This document shows positions 1-9,244 of a stretch of 31,439 bases of DNA, piece after piece; within the stretch, counting starts at the first letter, position 1; each line of letters opens with the position of its first letter. A model generated the notes under the pieces. The model saw only the letters and a list, made by a program, of their open reading frames with translations. It did not search any database and was not told the origin of the DNA. The translations under genes were made by a program, and so were the position numbers. The stretch is from Prolixibacteraceae bacterium (GTDB taxonomy: Bacteria > Bacteroidota > Bacteroidia > Bacteroidales > Prolixibacteraceae), in NCBI GenBank assembly GCA_016930735.1, contig JAFGGF010000101.1, forward strand, positions 1-31,439, read 5' to 3'.

Positions 1-119
1 CTTTCAGGGTATACCGGATAAAAATTATCAGAACTTATGCGTTCGACGCTTAAAAAGTCCGTTAGGTTACATGTATTTTTCGTTTTATTTATTTGGGGAG
101 ATTGAGGGAAATTCTCAGA
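1..119. other. Left edge, no gene supported
   Basis: This stretch lies downstream of the minus-strand gene that ends at 120. I see no convincing coding region and no clear GC-rich terminator hairpin. One plus-strand frame stays open from base 2 to a stop at 164, but it runs antisense into the neighbouring gene and has no recognisable protein features. Confidence 0.5.
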
Positions 120-1034
120 TTACTGCAATTCAAATTCAGTTTCTCCAATATTATTCCCATCAATGAAAACATCAACTGTATATTTTCCTGGCATTAATTC
201 AGCTTCTCCGGTATTGTCCCAGAAAATATTTACAGGAAGTTCCGATCCTTCGTAGTTAACTTCCCTGGCAGCAGAATAATTAATCCTTAAATCTTCAAAC
301 CGGAACAGGTCATTTTCGGATTTCATAAGTAAAAGATGGTCCGGCCTTCTGATCCTGACATAAATATTCTTTGCACCGCGCTTTGCTGTAACATTGGCAC
401 TAATTGTAAGAGTGATCCTTATTTTTTCAACACGCTTGGCAAAACGGGTAGGTTTACTCCTGTTATTTATTGGTTCGGCTATTAATCCTACAGCATTTAA
501 CTGAGCTGCCCTGTCAAGATTTTTTTGCAGGCGTTCGGTTTCCTGTTCCAGTTGCTCATTTTTAGCTTCAACCTGAGCAACCTGTTCTTTAACCTCACGG
601 TTCTCAGCCATTAACTGAATATTGCGCAGATTTAACGAATCGACCTGGGCAACAAAATCCTGTAAAACACCACGCAATGTGGTTATTTCTTTTTGATAAT
701 CGGAAATTCGCGTAAAACTGATTTTTTTTGTCTGTTCAACTTCGAGTAATAAATCCTTAACTTTTGTTTGAGCAACAAAAAGTTCCTGATTTAATGTATC
801 GTTTTCTGTAGATAAAGAATCATAACGAACGATCATAGCATTTAATTCACTTTGAATCTGATCCTTTTCTTTATTTATTTCAGTAACAATTTGACGGTGG
901 TCGAGATTCTGTAAAACAAAAAGTGTTGCAACTGCTACCAGTAAAACAGCAAGAATAATAACAATAATGTTGTTTTTTCGGTCTTTAGCTGTTTTGCCTA
1001 ACCCATGTTTTTTGGAATTATCATTGTTGTTCAT
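120..1034 (-). CDS. Membrane-anchored coiled-coil protein, unknown function
   Basis: The 304-residue product starts with a short charged cytoplasmic segment, then one hydrophobic helix at about residues 23-42. Next comes a long heptad-rich coiled coil at about 45-175, full of Q, E, K, L and N. The last 110 residues or so look like a small beta-rich globular domain. With one N-terminal helix and no cleavage site in view, the protein is probably held in the inner membrane with the coiled coil in the periplasm. Proteins of this build are common in Bacteroidota and usually lack a named function. It lies on the same strand as the TonB receptor gene upstream, but a strong terminator at 1093-1124 separates them, so it is probably its own transcription unit. 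I do not recognise a specific family. Confidence 0.75.
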   Translation of the reverse strand: MNNNDNSKKHGLGKTAKDRKNNIIVIILAVLLVAVATLFVLQNLDHRQIVTEINKEKDQIQSELNAMIVRYDSLSTENDTLNQELFVAQTKVKDLLLEVEQTKKISFTRISDYQKEITTLRGVLQDFVAQVDSLNLRNIQLMAENREVKEQVAQVEAKNEQLEQETERLQKNLDRAAQLNAVGLIAEPINNRSKPTRFAKRVEKIRITLTISANVTAKRGAKNIYVRIRRPDHLLLMKSENDLFRFEDLRINYSAAREVNYEGSELPVNIFWDNTGEAELMPGKYTVDVFIDGNNIGETEFELQ

Positions 1035-1092
1035 AATTTATCATAAATATAACACATACAAAATTAACAATCTTTTTGAGTGACCACAAAAG

Positions 1093-1124
1093 AAAAAGGC
1101 TGCAAGTTTAAAACTGCAGCCTTT
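1093..1124 (-). terminator. Intrinsic terminator of the TonB receptor unit
   Basis: AAAGGCTGCA (1095-1104) and TGCAGCCTTT (1115-1124) form a perfect 10-bp stem around a 10-base loop. Read on the minus strand, the hairpin is followed by a T-rich run (TTTTTCTTTT). It lies 23 bases past the stop codon of the TonB-dependent receptor gene, where a terminator for that gene is expected. Confidence 0.85.
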
Positions 1125-1146
1125 CCTGAATTATTTTCTCATATCT

Positions 1147-3516
1147 TTACAAATTCCCGATTTTTATTCCCCAATAAAATGATTGGGGAGACATGGGGCC
1201 ATAAATGTATCCCGGATCACGGTTAATACCTGTATCAAAATCATCCTGATAGCTGTTAAAAAGATTCTTTGTGCCAATAGTCAATTGTATTTTAACACCC
1301 TCTGTAATTTGTATATCATAACTAAGTTTTACTCCTAAATCAAAAAACGAACAGCTTTTATTTAACTGCCCTTCTTCAGGATTTTCAAGTTTCGAACCAA
1401 AATATGGAACCAGCATCGAACCAGTGTAATTACCGGTTACGGCAATATTAAAAAGCAATGTAGGACTGTAGTTCATACTTACAAAACCATAGGTATCCGG
1501 TGTCCTGAAAAACCGTTTTTCATCGAATTCCTGAACTTTCTCAAAAGAACTTTTCTGTATAGTGAATCCCGATTGCAATTGAAATTTATAAGAAGGGGAA
1601 GCATTCAATTCAAAATTTACACCCTGAACAGTGGCTCCTTTCTCAGCATTAACACGGGTATAATAGACTATACCTTTTTCATCCGGTTCACCATATTCAT
1701 TAGCAAAAGGATTATTTAATTGAGTATAAAATCCTTCTGCCAAAAACTGATATTGCCAGTTTCCTTCATCTTTAATAAAACTTAATGAAGTTGTAAAACT
1801 ATTTGAAGATTCCTGTTTTAAATCAGGGTCATTAATATGCAGTACCTGCCTCGATCCGGAAGTTTCAATATGCAGGTCTTCATCAAAGATTTGTGGAGCC
1901 CTGAATCCTCGGGCATACCCACCCCTGAATTGAAGATGTTCGCCTATATTAAACAACAGACTGATACGCGGACTTAACACATTGCCGGTAACATCGATGT
2001 TGTTTTGTGCTTTATCGGAAACTTTATAATGGTCAATACGTAATCCGGTGCCAATGACCAATTGCCCGGCTTTCCATTCCGATTGGATAAAAGCAGCCTG
2101 TGTTAAAAGTGATTGGTCAGCAACCAAAGTATTTCCTATATGTGTTTCATTTTCTATATCATAATAACCCAGTTTTTCATCGTCTAAAAAACTGCCGTTT
2201 AATTCAATTCCAGCGGTCAATGAAGCCGGTGCAAACAAAAACCTGTTCAATTCTCTAATATACTGAACTCCCGAAGCATAGGTGAAATCTATTGTTTCTC
2301 CATAGGCTGATAAATCCTGGTTAGCACCATAATAGGTTCTACGATTCACACCCTGCCCGGAAAAAAATGCCGAAAATTTATCGTTTTCGCGGAGAAGCAC
2401 ATCAAATATTACTGCCCCTGAATTTATTTTATGTTTAATACTTTCAGTGATATCAGATTCGTGAAGCGGCAATTCAAATTTATTGCCTCCTCTCCTGAAC
2501 TCATTAATGTTAAAATAATCGACAGTAAGTTTAGCACGATTTGCAATCCTTTGATACAACCTGGCACCAATAGTAGTGTTTTCAATAATTGAAAGTTCTG
2601 AAAAACCATCACCATTTGAATCATAAGGATTTCTTTCGCGATGGAATCCAAAAATGCTTAAACCGGATTTATAATCAGAAGAAACGAATGAACCATTCAG
2701 ATTAACAGTGTAATCGTTTGCTATATCATTTTCTTTTCCTAAGCCTGTAATACCATGTGTCACCGAAGCTTCAAAGTTATTTGAAACAGGGTCTTTTGTA
2801 ATCAGGTTTATGGTTCCTGCTATTGCATTGCTTCCGTACATAGACGAGCCTCCACCCCTAATAACTTCAACACGTTCAATCATATTTGCCGGAATCAGCT
2901 CCAATCCATAAACACCTGCCAATCCACTGAACACTGGCCTTGAATTGATAAGTATCTGGGAATACGGTCCTTCCAATCCATTCATCCTGACCTGAGAAAA
3001 GCCACAATTCTGACAATTGTTTTCCATACGCAAACCAGGCGAGAAGCTTAATCCTTCGCTAAGAGTAACACTTTGAATCCTTTCAAATAATTTGGGATTA
3101 ATACTGGTTACAATAGTAGGTGTTTCCCTTCGGCTTTTGTTATTCCTGTCGGCAGAAACCACAACCTGTTCAATACCAATCAGGTCAGGTTCCAGTTCTG
3201 CTAAAATGGTAACGCTTTTATTTGATTCAAGCATCACCTCTTTCTCAAAATTTTTATAACCAACTGCTGAAATTATTACAATTTGGTTACCAATTGGCAG
3301 ATTCGTCATTTTAAAATGACCCGTAACATCAGCTGCAGCCCCTATTGTTGTCCCTTTGATTGTTATTGTAGCAAAGGGTATATGTATTCCTTCAGATTTA
3401 ACATCGCCAAATAACATAGCATCGGTTTTTGGTTTTTTCTCAGGATCATTGGCAAAGGTGTGTAATGCAATCAGCACAAATAATAATCCTGCTAATATTT
3501 TTATTAACAAATTCAT
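1147..3516 (-). CDS. TonB-dependent outer-membrane receptor, possible metal substrate
   Basis: The 789-residue protein has a signal peptide (residues 1-22), a carboxypeptidase-regulatory-like domain (about 33-112), a TonB-box-like stretch IEQVVVSADR (115-124), a plug with RVEVIRGGGSSMYGS, and then a long outer-membrane beta barrel. It should move a small ligand across the outer membrane using TonB energy. It has no SusD partner, so it is not a glycan SusC. The plug contains NNCQNCGFSQVRMNG, with Cys168 and Cys171 forming a CxxC, which is unusual for an iron-siderophore receptor and could bind a soft metal. The gene lies 47 bases downstream of a His-rich membrane protein gene on the same strand, which also points to a metal. 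The metal assignment is inference; the receptor family is secure. Confidence 0.9.
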   Translation of the reverse strand: MNLLIKILAGLLFVLIALHTFANDPEKKPKTDAMLFGDVKSEGIHIPFATITIKGTTIGAAADVTGHFKMTNLPIGNQIVIISAVGYKNFEKEVMLESNKSVTILAELEPDLIGIEQVVVSADRNNKSRRETPTIVTSINPKLFERIQSVTLSEGLSFSPGLRMENNCQNCGFSQVRMNGLEGPYSQILINSRPVFSGLAGVYGLELIPANMIERVEVIRGGGSSMYGSNAIAGTINLITKDPVSNNFEASVTHGITGLGKENDIANDYTVNLNGSFVSSDYKSGLSIFGFHRERNPYDSNGDGFSELSIIENTTIGARLYQRIANRAKLTVDYFNINEFRRGGNKFELPLHESDITESIKHKINSGAVIFDVLLRENDKFSAFFSGQGVNRRTYYGANQDLSAYGETIDFTYASGVQYIRELNRFLFAPASLTAGIELNGSFLDDEKLGYYDIENETHIGNTLVADQSLLTQAAFIQSEWKAGQLVIGTGLRIDHYKVSDKAQNNIDVTGNVLSPRISLLFNIGEHLQFRGGYARGFRAPQIFDEDLHIETSGSRQVLHINDPDLKQESSNSFTTSLSFIKDEGNWQYQFLAEGFYTQLNNPFANEYGEPDEKGIVYYTRVNAEKGATVQGVNFELNASPSYKFQLQSGFTIQKSSFEKVQEFDEKRFFRTPDTYGFVSMNYSPTLLFNIAVTGNYTGSMLVPYFGSKLENPEEGQLNKSCSFFDLGVKLSYDIQITEGVKIQLTIGTKNLFNSYQDDFDTGINRDPGYIYGPMSPQSFYWGIKIGNL

Positions 3517-3563
3517 TGAAATTTATTTTAAGGTTATTTAATTAATTGAATATTGGATTTTAT

Positions 3564-3938
3564 TTAAATAACCTTGACAGGAGGTGCTCTGGACGAATTA
3601 ACAGGAGGGAAATTCCCTTTTACTGATATATCATTTATTATCAATATTTCCTGTAAAACAGGAAAAGAAGTATTATAGCAGCTTAAATGAAAACTATTGT
3701 CAAAATAATCTAATGCTAATTTATTGTATACAAAAAATTCGACCTTTGAATGTGTATGCCCCGAATCTGAATGATCAGAGCCGGTACTTTTATTAAAGGG
3801 GTGCGCATGGCTTATAACCAGCCCGTTGGGAAGTATATGAATATGCTGGTTAAAGATTGAATTCTGGAGTACCAATAAGTAAGCTGGAATTACAAACCAA
3901 ATCAGTATATGTTTATATTTTCGAAATGAACTGATCAT
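3564..3938 (-). CDS. Small His-rich membrane or secreted protein
   Basis: The 124-residue product has one N-terminal hydrophobic segment (about residues 10-28), which is either a signal peptide or an anchor. A histidine-rich stretch follows: HIH at 32-34, HAH at 44-46, His56 and HTH at 61-63, with acidic and Ser residues between. The C-terminus carries a RAPP sequence (117-120). Small proteins with this build often sit next to TonB receptors or metal efflux genes in Bacteroidota. The gene directly precedes the TonB receptor gene and probably forms an operon with it. The His pairs suggest zinc, copper or cobalt binding in the periplasm, as a chaperone or sensor. Function is inferred from composition and context only. 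Confidence 0.7.
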   Translation of the reverse strand: MISSFRKYKHILIWFVIPAYLLVLQNSIFNQHIHILPNGLVISHAHPFNKSTGSDHSDSGHTHSKVEFFVYNKLALDYFDNSFHLSCYNTSFPVLQEILIINDISVKGNFPPVNSSRAPPVKVI

Positions 3939-4117
3939 ATTATTAACAAAAATAGTATTCTGAATTAAATACTTTATGATAATTAATTATTATTTAGACT
4001 AATTTTAACTTAAATAAAACACGGGAAATCGATTCTTCAAAATATACACTCCACATATTTCAACCACTGAGAAAAAAAATAAAAATTCCCAGGATAAAAA
4101 ATTCGCAATGAAAAAAC

Positions 4118-6064
4118 CTATTTCCTTTTTAAAATACTTCCTGCACCTCCCGAACCTGAATTGATGCCAAATCCGCTTGAATTGGTATTCTGGGTGCTTT
4201 TTTTATTTTTATCTTTCGCTTCCTGTTTCTTTTTTTCCTCTAGATCTTTATCAAAAATGTTTTTCGGGAAAGTATAATCAGGAGTCAAATCCCAGGTTTC
4301 CTTTTGGTCAAAATTCGATTTAATCTTAAAAACCTTCTGAAAATAAGCAATTATTTCCGGCTGATACTTATCAATAAAGCTTCCCGTATCCCACTTTCCA
4401 TTATTATTATTATCATATATAGCTTTAAGCTTGTATTTTTCAGGTGCTAAAAATTCAAATACAACCAATCCATCTGAATCAATCTTTTTTTCTGAGATTA
4501 CTTTTTCGTCGTCGTTGCTTACCAACTGCAAAATAATATTTCCATTTACATTTTCCGTTGTCAGAATTATAGTCCCGTAATAATCATCTTTCTGGGTTGT
4601 AAATTTTTTCATGAACCTGCGGTTTGTAATTCCATAGATATTCTCGCAGGCTGCTGAGTCAATTTCAATCCGGTATTCTGTGTTCGGTTCCCATTTATAA
4701 TCAACACGGTATTTCCTCCAGCCGGTTGTATCTTTTTGAATCTCAAATGAAAGGGGAGTTCCTGTTGTATCTTCCTGAAGATAAAGGTGTACCATATCCA
4801 AATTAAAGTGTTTTACAGGTTGTGGAACATTCAGGATCACAGATCTGAACAAATCGAATCCTTTACCCTTTATATTATCAAGAATTGAAAATTGTTCTAT
4901 CGGAGGCGCCTTTACATCTTCGCCTTCCTCCCTGTCCCTTTTCCTTCTCCTCTCAGGTTCAGCCTTTTCTTCGATAAAAACCATATCAACTGTATCGTGT
5001 TTCAGGTAAACCATGCCTGTGGAATCCAACTGATTGTATATCAGGTCAAGAACCATCGTGTCAAGCTTTGAAGCCAATGTGTCGGTAACCCATAAAGTAA
5101 TAGTATCATTGGTTGTATTAGGTTCAGATAAATACCAGTCAGTAAGGTTGAAATTCAAAGGTACTATCCCGAAAGTATCATCAACAGCCTCTTCAAAAAT
5201 AAACCTGCATTTATTTTTTGTTTCACGGTTAGATGAGATTAAAAACTGGTCGAATAAATCTTCAGTAAATTGCCTTAAATAAAAAGGTTCCGGGCTAAAC
5301 TGGTAATGACCACTGATCAGAAGTGAATCTGTCCCTGATGCAATTGTATCGGGCTCTTCAATAAACCGGACTTCGGGAATCACCAATGAATCGTAATATG
5401 CAATTTCCTCAACACCTTCATTATATTTTAAATCTGAATTGGCATCGTTAATAGCAAATAAGTGATATTTGCCGGGAGCAATATTATCAATCATAAAAAT
5501 CCCCTTCTGATTGGTTTTGGCAATATAATCCGGGATCAGTTTATAAACTGCTGAGTCTTCCAGATTTTTATACAGCATTACCAATGCCTTTTCAACAGGA
5601 TCCAGAGTTTTGGCATTTTTTACCATGCCTGCTATTCGCAAGGTATCAAATACATCCCAGGTACTAAAAGAAAAACGCAGGTCTTTCAGTGGATTTCGTT
5701 CATTGTTGTCTTCTATTGAATTTTTAAAATCGACAGAATAAGTTACACTGTCTTTTAATTCTTCATTAAATTCAAGAATAAGGGTCTTTGATTTCATTTT
5801 TATGATAGGCCTTTTACTCAGAGGAGGCGAAATAACCAGCATCTCAGGAATTTTGTCAGAAACAACATATTCATCGAATGTAAAACGAAGTTCATCGCCC
5901 TTAAAATTAATTTTCCGGTATTCGGGTTCTGTTCTGAGTAAAACCGGTGGAATAGAATCCCTGGGACCTCCTGATGGAGTTCCCTGGTTTGCACATGATG
6001 AATATATCAGCAGGTAAATAAAACCTGCAATAATAAAATAGGGTATTTTATTTGCAATCTTCAT
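4118..6064 (-). CDS. Ig-like domain lipoprotein, unknown role
   Basis: I place the start at the ATG at 6062-6064, giving 648 residues, because it yields a clean lipoprotein signal (MKIANKIPYF... then IYSSC). An in-frame start 42 bases further upstream would spoil that signal. After the lipidated Cys comes TPSGGPRDSIPPVL, typical of Bacteroidota lipoproteins with an SbsA-like Ig domain (Big_5), which covers about residues 35-135. The middle contains Asp/Thr-rich beta segments and a basic-acidic linker (ERRRKRDREEGEDVKAPP). A second carboxypeptidase-regulatory-like portion lies near the end (VVFEFLAPEKYKLKAIYDNN...), and the tail is Lys-, Gly- and Ser-rich. It is probably anchored in the outer membrane. 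Proteins of this type are conserved, but I know of no specific function. It is divergent from rnr. Confidence 0.85.
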   Translation of the reverse strand: MKIANKIPYFIIAGFIYLLIYSSCANQGTPSGGPRDSIPPVLLRTEPEYRKINFKGDELRFTFDEYVVSDKIPEMLVISPPLSKRPIIKMKSKTLILEFNEELKDSVTYSVDFKNSIEDNNERNPLKDLRFSFSTWDVFDTLRIAGMVKNAKTLDPVEKALVMLYKNLEDSAVYKLIPDYIAKTNQKGIFMIDNIAPGKYHLFAINDANSDLKYNEGVEEIAYYDSLVIPEVRFIEEPDTIASGTDSLLISGHYQFSPEPFYLRQFTEDLFDQFLISSNRETKNKCRFIFEEAVDDTFGIVPLNFNLTDWYLSEPNTTNDTITLWVTDTLASKLDTMVLDLIYNQLDSTGMVYLKHDTVDMVFIEEKAEPERRRKRDREEGEDVKAPPIEQFSILDNIKGKGFDLFRSVILNVPQPVKHFNLDMVHLYLQEDTTGTPLSFEIQKDTTGWRKYRVDYKWEPNTEYRIEIDSAACENIYGITNRRFMKKFTTQKDDYYGTIILTTENVNGNIILQLVSNDDEKVISEKKIDSDGLVVFEFLAPEKYKLKAIYDNNNNGKWDTGSFIDKYQPEIIAYFQKVFKIKSNFDQKETWDLTPDYTFPKNIFDKDLEEKKKQEAKDKNKKSTQNTNSSGFGINSGSGGAGSILKRK

Positions 6065-6237
6065 TTTTAAAAACCGGAGTACAAACATACAAATTCCTGT
6101 AAACAAAGAATGTTACTGCATGTTAATTTAAACAAAAAATGATTATTTCAATCAGCAAGGAGATTAAGCCAAAATGATTTATCCTTTTTATTATCATTTT
6201 AATTAAATCTTTCCTACCTTCAACTAAAATCTGGAAA

Positions 6238-8400
6238 ATGGCAAAAAAGAAAAAAAGAAAAAAGGGCAGGAAACTGGCCACATACAATAAAACAAAACTA
6301 AAAAAGGCAGTACTTGGCATTTTATATGACCAACCCTCAAAATCAGTAAATTACAAACAGGTTGCTTCTCAATTGGGAATACACGATGCTGAAACAAGAA
6401 TGCTTATCAATGTTGTTCTTCAGGAGCTTTACGATGACGAATACCTCGACCTTATAGCAAGGGGAAAATACAGGTTGAAATCAAGAGGTGGGTATGTTAT
6501 TGGGTCTGTTGACCTTCAACCTCAAGGATTTGCATATATAAACAGCAGTGAAGTCGATTCTCCTGTACTGGTTTCATCACGCAACCTAAATCATGCCATG
6601 CAGGATGACAAAGTAAGGGTTTTGCTTTATGCCCACAGAAAAAAACATGACATAGAAGGAGAAGTTATTGAAATTATTGAAAGGGCAAAATCGGTTTTTG
6701 TAGGCACCGTTTCCATATCGGGCGATTATTGTTTTTTTATCCCTTCGGGAAAAGTTGGTTTCGATATTTTTATTCCCTGGGAAAAAAGGAATAAGGCAAA
6801 AAACGGTCAGAAAGCAGTTGCCAAAATCCTGGACTGGCCTCAGCATGCAAAAAACCCTTTTGGTGAAATTGTTGATGTTTTGGGCGATACCGGCGATAAC
6901 GATGCTGAAATGCATGCTATCCTTGCCGAATTTGACTTGCCATACAGGTTTCCTGAAAAAGTAGATAAAGTTGCTGAAAAAATACCTCTTGAAATCCCGG
7001 AAGAAGAAATAAACGTAAGGCGCGATATGCGGGGCGTGGTTACCTTTACAATCGACCCGGCTGATGCAAAGGATTTTGATGACGCACTGTCATTCAGAGA
7101 TCTGGGAAAAAACCAGTTTGAAGTTGGTGTCCACATAGCAGATGTTACCCACTATGTAAAGCCAAATTCATTGATCGATGATGAAGCCTACGACCGTGCA
7201 ACTTCGGTGTACCTGGTCGACCGGGTGGTTCCAATGTTGCCCGAAAGGCTTTCAAACGGCGTGTGTTCTTTGCGGCCAAATGAAGATAAACTTTGTTTTT
7301 CAGCTATTTTTAAAATAAACGAAAATGCTGAAGTACTTCATCAGTGGTTTGGGAAAACTGTGATCCATTCAAACCGCAGGTTCACTTATGAAGAAGCCCA
7401 GCAGGTAATTGAAACAGGTGAAGGCGATTTGAATAAAGAAATTCTAAATCTTAATAATCTTGCATTAAAACTGAGGGAGAACCGCTTTAAAGCAGGTTCA
7501 ATTGCATTCGACCGGATTGAGATCAAATTCAATATCGATGAAACCGGAAAACCGTTATCGGTTTATTTTAAAGAAGCAAAAGAATCAAATAACCTGATAG
7601 AAGAATTTATGCTGCTTGCCAATAAAAAAGTGGCTGAACTGATAGGGAATCCCGAAGGAAATAAAAACCCAAAAACATTTGTTTACAGGATACATGATAA
7701 ACCGGATATTGAAAAACTGGAATCGTTTAATTATTTTATCCATCGGTTTGGTTATGGAATTCAACTTGTAACTCCGCGGATGATTTCCGATTCATTAAAC
7801 AAATTACTGAAAAATGTAAAGGGGAAAAAAGAGCAGGATGTAATTGAAAACCTGGCAATCAGGACCATGGCAAAAGCAGAATATTCTACAAGGAACATTG
7901 GCCATTACGGGCTTTCATTCGAGTATTATACCCATTTCACCTCTCCCATAAGGCGTTACCCCGATGTAATGGTTCACCGCCTGCTGGAACGCTACCTCGA
8001 AGGCGGGAGATCGGTAAATGCCCAAAAATTTGAAGAAATGTGCCGCCATTCTTCCGATATGGAAACCCGGGCAGCAAATGCCGAACGTACTTCGATAAAA
8101 TACAAACAGGTTGAGTTTATGCAAGACCATATTGGCGAAATTTATAAAGGTGTAATTTCCGGAATTACCGACTGGGGAATTTATGTCGAACTTGATAATA
8201 AAATTGAAGGGATGATCCCAATCCGTGAGTTGGATGATGATTTTTATGTTTTCGATGAAAAAAATTATGCACTGGTTGGAAAACACTCTCATAAAAAATA
8301 TCAACTGGGAGATGACCTTCAGGTTAAAATCTGGCGCACCAATCTTGAAAGGAAACAATTGGATTTAAAACTTGCGTCAATAAATGGTGATTGGATATAA
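6238..8400 (+). CDS. rnr: Ribonuclease R
   Basis: This is a 720-residue 3'-to-5' exoribonuclease of the RNase II/RNB family that degrades structured RNA in the cytoplasm. A Lys/Arg-rich start (KKKKRKKGRK) is followed by a winged-helix region (about 18-80), two cold-shock-like domains (about 85-240), the RNB catalytic domain (about 258-600) and an S1 domain (about 635-715). The metal-binding catalytic motif is TIDPADAKDFDDAL (271-284). Asp273, Asp279, Asp281 and Asp282 match the four conserved aspartates of E. coli RNase R. The HYGLSFEYYTHFTSPIRRYP block is also family-typical. The length is normal for Bacteroidota members. It is followed by a TetR-family gene that seems to have its own promoter. 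Confidence 0.97.
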   Translation: MAKKKKRKKGRKLATYNKTKLKKAVLGILYDQPSKSVNYKQVASQLGIHDAETRMLINVVLQELYDDEYLDLIARGKYRLKSRGGYVIGSVDLQPQGFAYINSSEVDSPVLVSSRNLNHAMQDDKVRVLLYAHRKKHDIEGEVIEIIERAKSVFVGTVSISGDYCFFIPSGKVGFDIFIPWEKRNKAKNGQKAVAKILDWPQHAKNPFGEIVDVLGDTGDNDAEMHAILAEFDLPYRFPEKVDKVAEKIPLEIPEEEINVRRDMRGVVTFTIDPADAKDFDDALSFRDLGKNQFEVGVHIADVTHYVKPNSLIDDEAYDRATSVYLVDRVVPMLPERLSNGVCSLRPNEDKLCFSAIFKINENAEVLHQWFGKTVIHSNRRFTYEEAQQVIETGEGDLNKEILNLNNLALKLRENRFKAGSIAFDRIEIKFNIDETGKPLSVYFKEAKESNNLIEEFMLLANKKVAELIGNPEGNKNPKTFVYRIHDKPDIEKLESFNYFIHRFGYGIQLVTPRMISDSLNKLLKNVKGKKEQDVIENLAIRTMAKAEYSTRNIGHYGLSFEYYTHFTSPIRRYPDVMVHRLLERYLEGGRSVNAQKFEEMCRHSSDMETRAANAERTSIKYKQVEFMQDHIGEIYKGVISGITDWGIYVELDNKIEGMIPIRELDDDFYVFDEKNYALVGKHSHKKYQLGDDLQVKIWRTNLERKQLDLKLASINGDWI

Positions 8401-8424
8401 AATTAAATTTTTAAATTTTTCAGT

Positions 8425-8432
8425 TATATTTG
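8425..8432 (+). promoter_or_regulatory. Bacteroidota-type -7 promoter element before tetR
   Basis: TATATTTG is an exact match to the Bacteroidota -7 consensus TAnnTTTG. It lies 36 bases before the TetR-family start codon, in the 67-base gap after rnr. No clear TTTG -33 element is present about 20 bases upstream, so this is a partial match. Confidence 0.45.
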
Positions 8433-8467
8433 CTACTCGTTAAATCATTGCCGAAACTGCAGATAAT

Positions 8468-9070
8468 ATGCAAAACAATAACGAAAACGGTACAAAAAGA
8501 GACCTGAACCGGGAAACAATCCTGAAAACAGCACAGGAAATTTTCAGTAAATACGGTTACAAAAAAACTACACTCGACGATATTGCCAATGCTGTAAGAA
8601 AAGGGAAAAGTTCATTGTATTATTACTTCAAAAGCAAAGAAGACCTTTTTCAGGCAGTAATTATGAAAGAAGTTGAGATTCTGGCAAAAGAACTTGACAA
8701 GGTTGTAAACAGAAATACAGATCCGGTTGATAAACTCCGCGATTATATTTTAACCAAACTTACTACTTTCAGAGAACTGGCTAATTTCTACAACGCCCTT
8801 GAAAACGATGTTACCGCGATCGGATTTATTGAAGATATTAAACAAAAATACGAGCAAAACGAAATCAGGATCATTAAAAGGATATTGATCGAGGGGGTCC
8901 GTAAAAACGAATTTGAAATTTACGACTTCAGTCTTGCGGCAATCGGGATTACCATGGCTATAAAAGGGTTGGAGATGCCACTTTCTGCCGGAGTTTATTC
9001 TTCTTTAAACCTGAAAAGAAGTGTCGATATTATCCTGAAAATTATTTGCTACGGTATAATGAAAAGATAA
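8468..9070 (+). CDS. TetR/AcrR-family transcriptional regulator
   Basis: The 200-residue protein has the classic TetR N-terminal helix-turn-helix: ILKTAQEIFSKYGYKKTTLDD, then IANAVRKGKSSLYYYFKSKEDLF (about residues 18-65). The helical C-terminal half (about 80-195) would bind a ligand and dimerise. The family usually represses nearby genes or its own gene until a small hydrophobic ligand binds. No transporter or enzyme gene lies next to it in an obvious target arrangement: upstream is rnr on the same strand, and downstream is the convergent end of the amylase operon. Its target is therefore unknown. The gene probably has its own promoter (8425). Confidence 0.93.
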   Translation: MQNNNENGTKRDLNRETILKTAQEIFSKYGYKKTTLDDIANAVRKGKSSLYYYFKSKEDLFQAVIMKEVEILAKELDKVVNRNTDPVDKLRDYILTKLTTFRELANFYNALENDVTAIGFIEDIKQKYEQNEIRIIKRILIEGVRKNEFEIYDFSLAAIGITMAIKGLEMPLSAGVYSSLNLKRSVDIILKIICYGIMKR

Positions 9071-9076
9071 AATCAA

Positions 9077-9107
9077 ACAAAAAAAAGGGTTGACCTGTAT
9101 CAACCCT
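9077..9107 (-). terminator. Terminator between convergent tetR and amylase operon
   Basis: AGGGTTGA (9086-9093) and TCAACCCT (9100-9107) form a perfect 8-bp stem with a 6-base loop. An A-run precedes the stem on the plus strand, so on the minus strand the hairpin is followed by a T-run. That fits termination of the minus-strand operon ending at 9245. It could also stop tetR transcription, although the plus-strand tail (CTT) is weak. Confidence 0.75.
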
Positions 9108-9147
9108 CTTAAACCTAAACCTAACTTAAACTAACCAAAAACCTAAC
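9108..9147. repeat. Short degenerate AAACCTAA-type repeat tract
   Basis: About 37 bases are built from variants of AAACCT, AACTTA, AACTAA and ACCTAAC, with almost no G on the plus strand. It sits directly beside the terminator hairpin. On the minus strand it reads as TTAGGTTT/TTAGTTT units just before the hairpin. The TTTAGTTAGGGAG sequence before the terminator at 27629 is similar. It may be a 3'-UTR element of minus-strand transcripts or a relic of a leader sequence. The rest of the gap up to 9244 is AT-rich and holds nothing else I recognise. Confidence 0.5.
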
Positions 9148-9244
9148 AAATATTTTTAATAACCTTATTTAAATACTTTTTATAAAAACATAAACAAAAC
9201 ATGATTAAAAAGGTTTATTAAAACCGAATAATTCTTTTTAAAAT

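Noticed and set aside
2..166. Plus-strand frame open from the left edge to a stop at 164-166
   Set aside because: It overlaps the 3' end of the minus-strand coiled-coil gene, shows no domain or composition typical of a protein, and an open frame of about 54 codons is easily due to chance.
3953..3972. AGTATT...AATACT inverted repeat in the gap 3939-4117 as a terminator or operator
   Set aside because: The stem is 6 bp of AT-rich sequence without a T-run; the rest of the gap is AT-rich with no clear promoter match.
9108..9147. AAACCT-type repeat tract as a CRISPR array or telomere-like repeat
   Set aside because: Units are only 6-8 bases, degenerate, without spacers, and total under 40 bases.
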